Shown here one piece after another: positions 40,182 through 48,161 of a DNA stretch of 48,161 bases (its first letter is position 1; every line of letters begins with the position of its first letter). The stretch comes from Planctomycetes bacterium GWF2_41_51. Its GTDB lineage: Bacteria > Planctomycetota > Phycisphaerae > Sedimentisphaerales > UBA12454. A model generated the notes under the pieces. The model searched no databases and was not told where the DNA came from. It was given only the letters and a program-made list of their open reading frames with translations. The position numbers were made by a program, and so were the translations under genes. The DNA lies in the NCBI GenBank assembly GCA_001825665.1, contig MHXZ01000088.1:1-48161 (forward strand), in the 5' to 3' direction.

Positions 40182-41370
40182 TGAATTTAAAAACAAAAGA
40201 ATACTCATCGTTGATGATAAGGAATCAATACACGAAGATTTCAGGCGTATTCTTTCTGATACCGCTCAGAATACACCGCTCGATATGGCCAGAGCAGCGG
40301 TTTTCGGCAATACTTCCGAGAACGCAAATCCATCTACAGACAGCTTCGAATTAGATTGCGCTTTTGACGGACACGGCGCACTTGAAAAAATTGTAGAAGC
40401 GGCAAGAGTTGGAAAACCTTACGCTATGGCATTTGTAGATATGAGAATGGATTCGAACTGGGATGGTCTGGAAACAATAGAAAAACTCTGGAAAGTTCAG
40501 CCTTCCCTTCAGGTGGTTATTTGTACTGCTTATTCAGATCATTCATGGTCCGAAATCACAGCCAAACTGGGTCAAACCGAAAGATTTTTAATTCTCAAAA
40601 AACCTTTCGATAGTATCGAAGCACGTCAGATGGCTTGCGCTCTTACAGAAAAATGGGAACTGCTAAACAACCTCGACAAGCTTGTGCAGGAAAGAACTGT
40701 GCAGATTTCTGAAACACGGGACATTGCTGTTTTCGTGCTTGCTTCTCTGGCAGAATCCAGAGATCCTGAAACAGGCGAACACCTTGAAAGAATCCGGAGC
40801 TATTCTCATATTCTCGCCGAAGAGCTTCGTAATAATAGTCCATATTCAGAGTGGATTGACGATAAATTTATGGAAAATCTATATCGTTCAAGTCCGCTGC
40901 ACGATATAGGCAAGATTGGGATTCCAGACAGTATTCTTTTAAAGCCAGGAACATTAACTGATGAAGAATTTGAAATAATGAAGCAACATTCAATAATCGG
41001 AGCGGAAGCACTGGGCAGCACGATAAAAACTTCCATTGGAGAAAGCTTCCTGGAAATGGCGTCAGATATCGCCAAATATCATCATGAGAGATTTGATGGG
41101 GGCGGTTATCCCGAAGGTTTAAAGCAGCAGGAAATACCATTGCCGGCAAGAATAGTCGCTCTTGCAGATGTTTATGATGCCCTGACCAGTTCGCGAGTTT
41201 ACAAGCTCGCTTTTCGTCCGGAGCTTGCCTTTACGATGATAAAGGAAGAACGCGGCAGACATTTCGACCCACTAGTTGTCGATGCATTCGTCAACAGGTA
41301 CAATGATTTTCTTCAGGTTCATAGTATAACTGAACTTGAAAAAACATCAATTTTACTTGGCGCTGACTAA
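40168..41370 (+). CDS. Receiver / HD-GYP response regulator
   Basis: 400 residues. The receiver (about 10-150) has Asp91 as acceptor in FVDMRMD and Lys in LKKPFD, with an insertion of about 30 residues after the first helix, a known subclass of receivers. The HD-GYP domain has HDIGKIGIPD (His245, Asp246), YHHERFDGGGYPEG (305-317) and LADVYDAL, the full metal site for cyclic di-GMP hydrolysis. Cotranslated with the upstream kinase (overlap 14 bases), so kinase output probably sets cyclic di-GMP levels. Confidence 0.92.
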   Translation: MKVVNEFKNKRILIVDDKESIHEDFRRILSDTAQNTPLDMARAAVFGNTSENANPSTDSFELDCAFDGHGALEKIVEAARVGKPYAMAFVDMRMDSNWDGLETIEKLWKVQPSLQVVICTAYSDHSWSEITAKLGQTERFLILKKPFDSIEARQMACALTEKWELLNNLDKLVQERTVQISETRDIAVFVLASLAESRDPETGEHLERIRSYSHILAEELRNNSPYSEWIDDKFMENLYRSSPLHDIGKIGIPDSILLKPGTLTDEEFEIMKQHSIIGAEALGSTIKTSIGESFLEMASDIAKYHHERFDGGGYPEGLKQQEIPLPARIVALADVYDALTSSRVYKLAFRPELAFTMIKEERGRHFDPLVVDAFVNRYNDFLQVHSITELEKTSILLGAD

Positions 41371-41441
41371 TAAAAACAAATTAGTCTCTAAAATAGTAAG
41401 AAAAACGAGTAAATTGCTCAAATTCCCATTTTGCATCCTTA

Positions 41442-41469
41442 TTGTAATTTACGGATATTTTGCTATTAT
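41442..41469 (+). promoter_or_regulatory. Putative promoter of uup
   Basis: TTGTAA (41442-41447) and TATTAT (41464-41469) with a 16-base spacer, about 65 bases before the uup start. Confidence 0.5.
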
Positions 41470-41534
41470 TATGCAATCGTAAATTTATCGATTTCGAAAT
41501 CTATTCAGCAGTTTCGCTGAAAGGCATAAACAGT

Positions 41535-43424
41535 ATGGCAATAATAGGAATGCAGGATGTCAGCGTCGGCTTTGGCGGCAGACCCCTGCTTGAAAATATT
41601 AATTTACAAATCGAGCTCGACGAGCGAATTTGCCTGCTTGGCCGAAACGGCGTCGGCAAATCGACATTGATGAAACTCATCACAGGCGAAGTCTTGCCTG
41701 AAAAAGGCGATATATCCCGCGCCTCTAAAATTACAATAAAATGTCTAAGACAGGATGTGCCTGAAAACATCAAAGCAACTGTATTTGATTTAGTATCAGA
41801 AGGGCTTGGAGAATGTGGAAAGCTGCTGGCAGAGTATCATCATGTCAGCCATCAGCTCGCGCTTGACCATGAGAACAAATCGCTTTTAGAAACTCTCGAT
41901 AATCTTGGGCATTTGCTCGAAACAAAAAATGGTTGGCAGATGGACAGGCTTGTCGAAAAAATTATTGAAAATATGCAGCTTGACGGCGATGCTGAAATGG
42001 CAGGACTTTCTGCCGGGATGAAGCGGCGGGTATTGCTTGCACAGGCGCTTATCAGCAATCCTGATGTGCTGCTGCTTGATGAACCAACGAACCATCTCGA
42101 TATAGAAGCGATAACGTGGATTGAGGATTTTTTGACAGGCTTTAAAGGTACTCTTATTTTTGTAAGCCACGACCGCGTGTTCGTAAAAAAAATGGCAAAT
42201 CGTATCATTGAGCTTGATAAAGGCCGAGTGATAAATTATTCCTGTGATTATGAAACGTTTCTTGTTCGCAGAGACATAGCCAACGAAGCACAGGATGTTG
42301 AGAATTCGCTTTTCGATAAGAAACTCGCTCAGGAAGAGGTTTGGATTCGCAAAGGAATAAAGGCGCGGAGAACTCGCAATGAGGGCAGGGTTCGTGCATT
42401 GAAAAAAATGCGTGAGGAAAGGAGGCTGCGAAGAGAACAAATCGGAAATGTCAAATTAAAATTGCAGGATGTTCAGCAAACCGGCAGGCTGGTGATTGAA
42501 GCAAAAAATATTTCTTTTGAATACCAGAGCGGCAAACCTATTATTTCGAATTTTTCCACAACTATAATGCGCGGTGATAAAATTGGAATCATCGGACCAA
42601 ACGGAAGCGGAAAAACGACATTGATGAGGGTTCTTCTGGAAGAAATTGAACCGCAACAAGGTTCGATACGGCATGGAACGAATCTGGAAATCGCTTATTT
42701 CGACCAATTGCACGCGCAGCTCGATTATGACAAATCTGTGTATGAAAATGTCGCAAATGGAAATAAATCGGTTGTGATTAATGGAACGTCGCGCAATATC
42801 GTCGGCTATCTTCAGGATTTCTTGTTTTCGCCCGACCAGTCGCTTAGCCCATTATCGAATCTTTCCGGCGGCGAGCGGAATCGGCTGCTGCTGGCAAGGC
42901 TTTTTTCAAAACCATCGAATGTGCTTGTTATGGATGAGCCGACAAACGACCTTGATATTGAAACTCTGGATTTGCTGGAAGAATTTTTGTTAAATTATCC
43001 GGGAACAGTGCTGCTGGTCAGTCACGACCGTGAATTTTTGAATAATGTGGTTACGGGAATAATAGCAATTGAAGGCAATGGAATTGTAAATGAGTATGTC
43101 GGGGGATACGACGATTGGCTGAGGCAAAAAAAAGAATCTCCAAAACTTCAGCAGGCAAAGCAGCCTGAGAAAGTTGCAGAAAAGGAGCAGGTAAAAGAAA
43201 AGCTTCGGAAACTATCTTACAAGGAAAAGGAAGAATTAAAGGCATTGCCCGCTAAAATTGAAAAAATGGAAAAAGAACAGCAGGAATTAAACAAAACAAT
43301 GTCAGACCCATTTTTTTACAAAAACCAGACTGAAGTTGTGACCGTAAGAACCAGAGCAGCAGAATTGAAAAGGCTGCTTGATAAAGCTTATGCCCGATGG
43401 CAGGAATTGGAATCTCTGCAATAA
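41535..43424 (+). CDS. uup: ABC-F ATPase, Uup type
   Basis: 629 residues, started at ATG 41535 with AAAGG upstream; a longer reading lacks support. Two ATP-binding cassettes: first Walker A GRNGVGKS, signature LSAGMKRR, Walker B LLLDEPT; second GPNGSGKT, LSGGERNR, VMDEPTND. The linker holds the RKGIKARRTRNEGRV stretch, and the C-terminal coiled coil (YKEKEELKALPAKIEKMEKE and on) is the Uup hallmark. ABC-F proteins act on ribosomes; Uup also affects precise excision of transposons. Confidence 0.93.
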   Translation: MAIIGMQDVSVGFGGRPLLENINLQIELDERICLLGRNGVGKSTLMKLITGEVLPEKGDISRASKITIKCLRQDVPENIKATVFDLVSEGLGECGKLLAEYHHVSHQLALDHENKSLLETLDNLGHLLETKNGWQMDRLVEKIIENMQLDGDAEMAGLSAGMKRRVLLAQALISNPDVLLLDEPTNHLDIEAITWIEDFLTGFKGTLIFVSHDRVFVKKMANRIIELDKGRVINYSCDYETFLVRRDIANEAQDVENSLFDKKLAQEEVWIRKGIKARRTRNEGRVRALKKMREERRLRREQIGNVKLKLQDVQQTGRLVIEAKNISFEYQSGKPIISNFSTTIMRGDKIGIIGPNGSGKTTLMRVLLEEIEPQQGSIRHGTNLEIAYFDQLHAQLDYDKSVYENVANGNKSVVINGTSRNIVGYLQDFLFSPDQSLSPLSNLSGGERNRLLLARLFSKPSNVLVMDEPTNDLDIETLDLLEEFLLNYPGTVLLVSHDREFLNNVVTGIIAIEGNGIVNEYVGGYDDWLRQKKESPKLQQAKQPEKVAEKEQVKEKLRKLSYKEKEELKALPAKIEKMEKEQQELNKTMSDPFFYKNQTEVVTVRTRAAELKRLLDKAYARWQELESLQ

Positions 43425-43452
43425 AAGCTTATATAGGTGTATTGTTAAAATT

Positions 43453-44040
43453 ATGAAAATTAAAGCGGTGATATTCGATTTAGACGGAACAATAACTGAG
43501 CCATATCTCGATTTTGATAAAATCAGAGAAGATATCGGTCTTGCGCGCGATGCGGGTCCGTTGCTGGAAGAAATGGACAAAATGTCTGTTACCGAACGGA
43601 AGAAGGCAGAAGAAATATTATACAAGCATGAACAATGTGCAATCGAATATTCGGTATTAAACAGAGGTGCAGCCGAGACATTCGATAAGCTCGGCGAAAT
43701 GAAAATTCCTGTGGGCATTCTCACGAGAAACACACGCCTAAATGCTTGTGCAATAGCAGAGAAACACAATCTAAAATTCGATGCCATTGTTGACCGAAGC
43801 GATGGGCCTGTAAAGCCTCATCCTTTCGGCGTTGAGAAACTTTGCAGTCAGTTCAAAGTCCTGCCGGGAGAAACTATCGTTGTGGGGGATTATTTATTCG
43901 ACCTGCAATGTGCAAAAGCAGCGGGTGCGGTAGCGGTTTTAATGAAGAATTCTGATAAATCGATGCTGTTTTCAAGCTTTGCAGATTTCACTATTGACAA
44001 TCTTATTCAGTTATTAGATATAATAGACAGCACAAAATGA
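43453..44040 (+). CDS. HAD-family hydrolase (phosphoglycolate phosphatase-like)
   Basis: 195 residues from ATG 43453, just after the uup stop. Motif I VIFDLDGTIT (nucleophile and acid Asp), motif II GILTRNTR, motif III Lys in PVKPHPFG and motif IV VVGDYLFDLQCAKAAG are all present. The subfamily includes phosphoglycolate phosphatase; substrate not proven. The last base pairs overlap the next gene as ATGA. Confidence 0.9.
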   Translation: MKIKAVIFDLDGTITEPYLDFDKIREDIGLARDAGPLLEEMDKMSVTERKKAEEILYKHEQCAIEYSVLNRGAAETFDKLGEMKIPVGILTRNTRLNACAIAEKHNLKFDAIVDRSDGPVKPHPFGVEKLCSQFKVLPGETIVVGDYLFDLQCAKAAGAVAVLMKNSDKSMLFSSFADFTIDNLIQLLDIIDSTK

Positions 44041-44720
44041 AAAAAAATATTTTAATAATCCTGTTTTTATTCATAAATATCTCTTTTGCAGATGATGTGG
44101 TTAAAACAATTGAAAAATTGAATCATTCAGCGAAGGATTTGAAAAATCTTACCGCTGATATCGAATATATACACTCGCAGCCTTTGTTCGATACGCAAAC
44201 TATCAGAACTGGAAAAATATCTTACACCAAAGATGTCAATAGCGGTGCACTAAGAATTAATTTCCAAACTCTAAAACAGGATGATTCGAAACAGCAGAAA
44301 TATAAGGAAGATTATATTTTTGATGGAATGAAGCTGACAAGAATCGATTATCAGGGCAAATCCGCTATAACTGAACAATATTCCACGGATAAACAAATCG
44401 AGCCGCTGGAGCTTGTGCAGGATTATTTTCCAATCATCGGTCTTTCTAATCCGCAGGAAATCACACAAGAATACGATGCTGCAATTAACGGCAACACTTT
44501 AAAGCTGACACCGAAAGAAGGTTCAAAGTTTTACAATACATACAAGCAGATCGAAGTTACTATAGATTCGAAACTTAACCTGCCGGTCAATTTCAAAGCG
44601 TCAACAACCGAAAATGAAGAGATAATTATAAAACTCAGCAGGATTGATACTTCAAACACAATCAAAAAAGAAGTGTTCGAAATATCAATACCTGCCGATT
44701 TTGTTCATACACAAAAATAA
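44037..44720 (+). CDS. LolA-like outer-membrane lipoprotein carrier domain protein
   Basis: 227 residues. Signal peptide 1-18 (MKKNILIILFLFINISFA). The mature part has the outline of the LolA/LolB fold: LKNLTADIEYIHSQPLF, then YIFDGMKLTRIDYQGKSAI, and a late strand QIEVTIDSKLNLPVNFKAS. It starts in ATGA overlap with the HAD gene, so they are cotranscribed. Whether it truly carries lipoproteins is uncertain, as the fold is common. Confidence 0.7.
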   Translation: MKKNILIILFLFINISFADDVVKTIEKLNHSAKDLKNLTADIEYIHSQPLFDTQTIRTGKISYTKDVNSGALRINFQTLKQDDSKQQKYKEDYIFDGMKLTRIDYQGKSAITEQYSTDKQIEPLELVQDYFPIIGLSNPQEITQEYDAAINGNTLKLTPKEGSKFYNTYKQIEVTIDSKLNLPVNFKASTTENEEIIIKLSRIDTSNTIKKEVFEISIPADFVHTQK

Positions 44721-44747
44721 CTAAAGACGGTAAATTCCCTGGTGAAA

Positions 44748-45713
44748 TTAATCGTCGTTTTTAACTTCCGGGCACAACATTATATATTCCCGCATCTGAT
44801 TCATATCAGCCATCGCGACGGCGATTTTATCATCCGCTGCACCATAATACAGATATAGCATATTTTTCTCATCATTTACCGTTGCGCCGGTAACGAACAC
44901 AACATCAGCAACATCACCGATTCTTTCATATTCGGCTTTCGGCCCTAAAATCCATTCTTCGCTTCTTCGCAGAACCCTCCACGGCTGCTCAAGGTCAAGC
45001 AGAGCGGCTCCAATTCGATATGTCTGCCCCGCAGTTGTGGATCTGACACCATGATAGAAAACTAGCCAGCCTTCGGGAATCTCTATCGGCTGACAGGCAA
45101 GACCTATTCTTGCACCATCCCAGAACGCATGCCGAGTCCTCATAAGAATCCTGTGGTCTCCCCAATGCTTCAAATCCGGCGACATACTAATCCACATATG
45201 CGCTTCGCCTCGCACAATCGGACGATGAATAAGCGCAAATCGGCCGTTGAATCTACGCGGGAAAAGACAGGCATCTTTATCTTCCGGCGGAAGCATAGGC
45301 CCCATTCTTGCAAATGTGTGGAAATTTTTCGTGATAGCAAGAGATACTACCGGCCCGCCTTCTCCGAAAGAAACGTAAGTTATCGCGAAATGCCCCTGCT
45401 CATCGAGCCAAACAATACGCGGGTCTTCAAGTCCCCATCGCTCTTCTTTGGAATTATGGTCGGCCTGCATTGTGGGCTTATCGTCAATTTGCCAATTAGT
45501 CAAACCGTCTTTGCTCCTGCAAAGCGTCAAATGCGAAAAACCTCGCAAATCTTCGACTCGAGCGAGCAATATAGTTCCGTCAGGCAGATTAATCGCGGCA
45601 GGATTAAATACCGCATTAACTGGATACGGCCAGTCTTTTGCCTGGAGTATAGGATTATCTTCGTATCTTTTGAAAAGGTCTCTTGCCAGATGCTGGCGAA
45701 TGAGTTCAGACAT
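44748..45713 (-). CDS. GH130 family glycosidase/phosphorylase
   Basis: 321 residues, no signal peptide, five-bladed beta-propeller. GH130 landmarks: FNPAAINLPDGTILLARVED, WGLEDPRIV, CLFPRRFNGRFALIHRP, VFYHGV and GDVADVVFVTGA. The family cleaves or phosphorolyses beta-mannosides, for example mannosyl-glucose or mannosyl-N-acetylglucosamine. Cytoplasmic. GAGGAA precedes ATG. Confidence 0.92.
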   Translation of the reverse strand: MSELIRQHLARDLFKRYEDNPILQAKDWPYPVNAVFNPAAINLPDGTILLARVEDLRGFSHLTLCRSKDGLTNWQIDDKPTMQADHNSKEERWGLEDPRIVWLDEQGHFAITYVSFGEGGPVVSLAITKNFHTFARMGPMLPPEDKDACLFPRRFNGRFALIHRPIVRGEAHMWISMSPDLKHWGDHRILMRTRHAFWDGARIGLACQPIEIPEGWLVFYHGVRSTTAGQTYRIGAALLDLEQPWRVLRRSEEWILGPKAEYERIGDVADVVFVTGATVNDEKNMLYLYYGAADDKIAVAMADMNQMREYIMLCPEVKNDD

Positions 45714-45740
45714 TAATTGTTCCTCAAAAAATAACTACAA

Positions 45741-45768
45741 TTGACAAATTTTAACATTCTGGTATATT
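45741..45768 (+). promoter_or_regulatory. Promoter of the MBL-fold hydrolase gene
   Basis: TTGACA (45741-45746) and TATATT (45763-45768), spacer 16 bases, about 25 bases before the ATG, which has GAGGG upstream. Confidence 0.65.
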
Positions 45769-45793
45769 TCTGCCCTTTTGAGGGTTTTCCTTT

Positions 45794-46435
45794 ATGCAAA
45801 TCAGCAAATTAGTATTAGGAGATTACGAGAACAACTCGTACATAGTTCGAAAAGAAAATTCAGCAAATTGTCTCATAATCGATACGGGTTTAGATTCTAA
45901 CCCTTTGATTCAATATATAAAGGAAAAAAAACTTAATCCTGCCGCATTAGTTCTTACTCACGGTCATGTTGATCATATAGCCGGTGTCGAAATTTTGCGT
46001 AAAAACTTCGAAAATATAAAAATATACATTCATAAATGTGATGCTCCTATGCTCGGAGAACCTGTAAAAAATTTCTCAACAATTTTGGGCTTAAAAGTTC
46101 AAACTTCACCTGCTGATGTACTCCTTGCTAACGAAGGGAGTACAGATTTCCAGGGATTTGTTTTCGAGGTAATTCATACGCCCGGCCACACTCCAGGCGG
46201 AATTTGCCTTTACAACAAAGATGATAACGTTCTATTCACAGGCGACACGCTTTTTGCCGGTTCAGTCGGCAGAACCGACTTTCCCGGTTACGAGACACAT
46301 AAATGTATGCAGCAGCTTATCGAAAATATTAAGAAAAAACTGCTGGTTTTGCCTGATGACATCATAGTAAATCCCGGCCACGGCCCTTCCTCTACAATTA
46401 AGAACGAAAAAATGCACAATCCTTATCTTAAATGA
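45794..46435 (+). CDS. MBL-fold hydrolase (glyoxalase II-like)
   Basis: 213 residues. Zinc ligands are clear: THGHVDHIAG, HTPGHTPGG, FTGDTLFAGSVGRTDFPG and VNPGHGPSST. This is the group usually annotated as hydroxyacylglutathione hydrolase-like. It lacks the C-terminal part of true GloB, so the substrate is uncertain. Confidence 0.9.
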   Translation: MQISKLVLGDYENNSYIVRKENSANCLIIDTGLDSNPLIQYIKEKKLNPAALVLTHGHVDHIAGVEILRKNFENIKIYIHKCDAPMLGEPVKNFSTILGLKVQTSPADVLLANEGSTDFQGFVFEVIHTPGHTPGGICLYNKDDNVLFTGDTLFAGSVGRTDFPGYETHKCMQQLIENIKKKLLVLPDDIIVNPGHGPSSTIKNEKMHNPYLK

Positions 46436-46450
46436 AAAAATATAAAACTC

Positions 46451-46478
46451 TTGTCAAAACAGGCGAAATCCGTATAAT
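46451..46478 (+). promoter_or_regulatory. Promoter of rpmH
   Basis: TTGTCA (46451-46456) and a perfect TATAAT (46473-46478), spacer 16 bases, 36 bases before the rpmH start. Confidence 0.75.
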
Positions 46479-46514
46479 ACCCCGAAAATTGTAAAATTTG
46501 TGCCTGGAGGCAAA

Positions 46515-46652
46515 ATGGAAAATCATCGTATCAGTAAAATTAAAAAGAAACGCAAAAGCGGTTTTCTGGCGAGAATGAGAACCCCCGGCGGCAGGAAGAT
46601 TCTAAGCAGAAGAAGACGCATCGGCAGATCGCTGAAACTACGCAACACATAA
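46515..46652 (+). CDS. rpmH: 50S ribosomal protein L34 (divergent)
   Basis: 45 residues. GGAGG ends four bases before the ATG. The core GFLARMRTPGGRKILSRRRR matches the L34 core (normally GFRARMxTxxGRxVLxRRR). The N-terminus MENHRISKIKKKRKS replaces the almost universal MKRTYQPS start. It has its own promoter. rnpA, its usual follower, is absent: the next gene lies on the opposite strand two bases later. Confidence 0.92.
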   Translation: MENHRISKIKKKRKSGFLARMRTPGGRKILSRRRRIGRSLKLRNT

Positions 46653-46654
46653 TG

Positions 46655-47293
46655 TCAAAACAGGCTTTCAAAAGCCTCGTTAAGATTATTGCATACTTTA
46701 GCTCCTGCAGCGGCAAGCCTTTCTCGGGATTGATGGCCCGCAGGCAGGAGCAGACAATCGGCTCCCAATTCACACGCTACCTGGTAATCGTGCGTGGTAT
46801 CTCCAATCAGGAGAATTTCTTTGCCATGCGCGGATAGATTTTTCATCAGCTTTTTACCGGCATCGACTTTACTATGTGCATAATAATCCTCGAGTCCGCT
46901 GATATTTTCGAAGAAACTTTTCAAACCGAACCGCTCAACCGCATCTATCAATGATGTCTGCTGTGAAGCGGACAAAACAGATTGTGATAATCCCGCTTTT
47001 TTCAGCGAGTTTATAATATCGACAATTCCAATGCGTAAACTGCACCTGTGAAACTGAGAATTGTAAGATGAAATGTATTCGCGTGCGACGGCATCAAACT
47101 CTTCTCTTGTGAAATTGAAACCAAGCTTCAGATAGTAATTTATTACCGGAAAATCGAAATGATTTTGATATTGCTCAAGAGTGGTTGCTTTCATTTTTCT
47201 GCCGTCAAGCATTGTGTTTAGTATTTCGACACAAAGCCAGGCGTCATTGAGTAAAGTGCCGTTCCAGTCCCAGATGATATGTTTGTATTTCAT
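46655..47293 (-). CDS. HAD-family hydrolase
   Basis: 212 residues. Motif I IIWDWNGTLLND has Trp for the usual Phe before the second Asp-region residue, as in a common WDWNGTL subgroup. SVLSASQQ is motif II, Lys lies in HSKVDAGKK, and LLIGDTTHDYQVACELG is motif IV. Its start overlaps the upstream gene as ATGA. The substrate is not known. Confidence 0.88.
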   Translation of the reverse strand: MKYKHIIWDWNGTLLNDAWLCVEILNTMLDGRKMKATTLEQYQNHFDFPVINYYLKLGFNFTREEFDAVAREYISSYNSQFHRCSLRIGIVDIINSLKKAGLSQSVLSASQQTSLIDAVERFGLKSFFENISGLEDYYAHSKVDAGKKLMKNLSAHGKEILLIGDTTHDYQVACELGADCLLLPAGHQSRERLAAAGAKVCNNLNEAFESLF

Positions 47294-48161
47294 TTCTTGG
47301 TAAAATTAGAGTTGCTGTCTGCAACTACCGGGATATTTGGGCCTGAAGGAGTTAAATTGATTTTTAGCAGTGTTCGCCATTTTACAATTTGGGCTGTCCA
47401 TAACGGATATTTAGCCGCGTCAGAAAGCTGAATCGATGCGATAGCGCGGAAAATTTTCGAACATCGCTCTTTATCCTGATTATCACTGAAATACTGGTTA
47501 AGTACGTTTGAAACTTTTTTATCCTCACCAATATCACTGGAAAGCAGAATATTCGCTATGAGTTGTTTGGCTGATTCCGCCTGCCCATCATAGATATTTA
47601 CCTCAAGCAGCCGTGAAGTAAGATATTCTCTGTCATTTGAATCGGCAGCGGATTGCAGGAGCATTCCCAGGTATTTTGCCGCCTGTGCGTACTGCTTTGC
47701 CTCTGCGTAAGAATCAGCGAGCGTACGACGCAAAACCATCAATGTATTTGCATCCTGCTGTGCTTCGGCTTTCTTTTCAGCCATTTCGAATAATGTTCGT
47801 GATTTTACAAGAAGCAAATCGTCATTTTTGCTTTTAGACTGCACGGATAAACGCTGCGCCCAGGTAATCAGAATATCTGTTTTGCAATATTGAAAGATAT
47901 TCATCATTGCATCGGCTGCCTTCTGACGTTCATCTTCCAGTTCGGAATTATCCGCTAAGGTTGCGAGCCATTCAAGGTCCTGCGCTGTACCTATTTGTCC
48001 GGCCACATATATAAGTTCGCCTCTAATCTTGCTGCTCGAATGCAGAAAAAAGCTTTGGTTTTTAAGAATTTCGAAAGAACCGGCCTGATCTATTTTGAGA
48101 AGACCGGTAACGGCCGGGGCTGCAATAAGATCGCTTTTATCTTCAGCGGCTTTCAAGAATA
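47290..48161 (-). CDS. Helical-repeat protein, N-terminus outside the window
   Basis: About 290 residues are visible and the frame is open at the window edge. The helix-rich sequence has HEAT-like pairs at first (ELIYVAGQIGTAQDLEWLAT) and TPR-like pairs later (LADSYAEAKQYAQAAKYLGM). It ends with a proline-rich tail. Probably a larger repeat scaffold, perhaps exported. It overlaps the HAD gene by four bases, suggesting one transcript. Confidence 0.7.
   Translation of the reverse strand, partial: FLKAAEDKSDLIAAPAVTGLLKIDQAGSFEILKNQSFFLHSSSKIRGELIYVAGQIGTAQDLEWLATLADNSELEDERQKAADAMMNIFQYCKTDILITWAQRLSVQSKSKNDDLLLVKSRTLFEMAEKKAEAQQDANTLMVLRRTLADSYAEAKQYAQAAKYLGMLLQSAADSNDREYLTSRLLEVNIYDGQAESAKQLIANILLSSDIGEDKKVSNVLNQYFSDNQDKERCSKIFRAIASIQLSDAAKYPLWTAQIVKWRTLLKINLTPSGPNIPVVADSNSNFTKK

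Overview
The window looks like chromosomal DNA of moderate GC content from a bacterium of the PVC group, most likely a Planctomycetota member near the Phycisphaerae or Sedimentisphaerales. This is inferred from the character of the housekeeping proteins (NAD kinase, MiaA, a very divergent L34), the mix of polysaccharide enzymes (GH3, GH67, GH130, a large secreted CBM protein) and the many intergenic palindromic repeats. No rRNA or other decisive marker is present, so the assignment is tentative (about 0.6).

Layout. 1-4.8 kb: the isoprenoid operon ispA-dxs-nadK on the minus strand, divergent from miaA, then tRNA-Ser(UGA). 4.8-9.9 kb: a secreted GH3 glucosidase and a secreted two-CBM protein ending in a C39-like domain that has lost its catalytic residues. 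9.9-16.5 kb: a five-gene minus-strand metal-efflux operon (small Cys/His protein, TolC-type outer-membrane protein, His-rich membrane-fusion protein, CusA/CzcA-type RND pump, lipoprotein). 16.6-28.2 kb: methyltransferase, secreted dual-specificity phosphatase, murJ, metallophosphoesterase, typA, an orphan ABC ATPase, DUF4186, a DJ-1 family protein, a purine permease, an FHA-GAF protein, rpmB and an MNT-HEPN pair. 28.2-34.9 kb: GH67 alpha-glucuronidase carrying an in-frame palindromic insertion, dapB, a CPBP protease, murA, an AIGQ-repeat protein and a YhaM-type HD nuclease.

35.0-37.8 kb is the accessory, repeat-rich part. It holds a GIY-YIG protein, an AT-rich DUF4238 gene, and about 1.6 kb of non-coding DNA with structured repeats, terminal inverted repeats, phased A-tracts, direct repeats and a possible gene remnant. 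37.8-48.2 kb: a membrane coiled-coil protein, a receiver-kinase / receiver-HD-GYP signalling pair, uup, an HAD phosphatase, a LolA-like protein, GH130, an MBL hydrolase, rpmH (45 codons), a second HAD protein and a partial repeat protein.

No complete CRISPR array, prophage or insertion sequence was recognised. The most unusual content is the repeat biology: at least five families of short structured repeats, one of which sits inside a glycosidase gene and is translated. This is followed by the pseudo-peptidase CBM protein and the metal-efflux operon with its small Cys/His leader protein.
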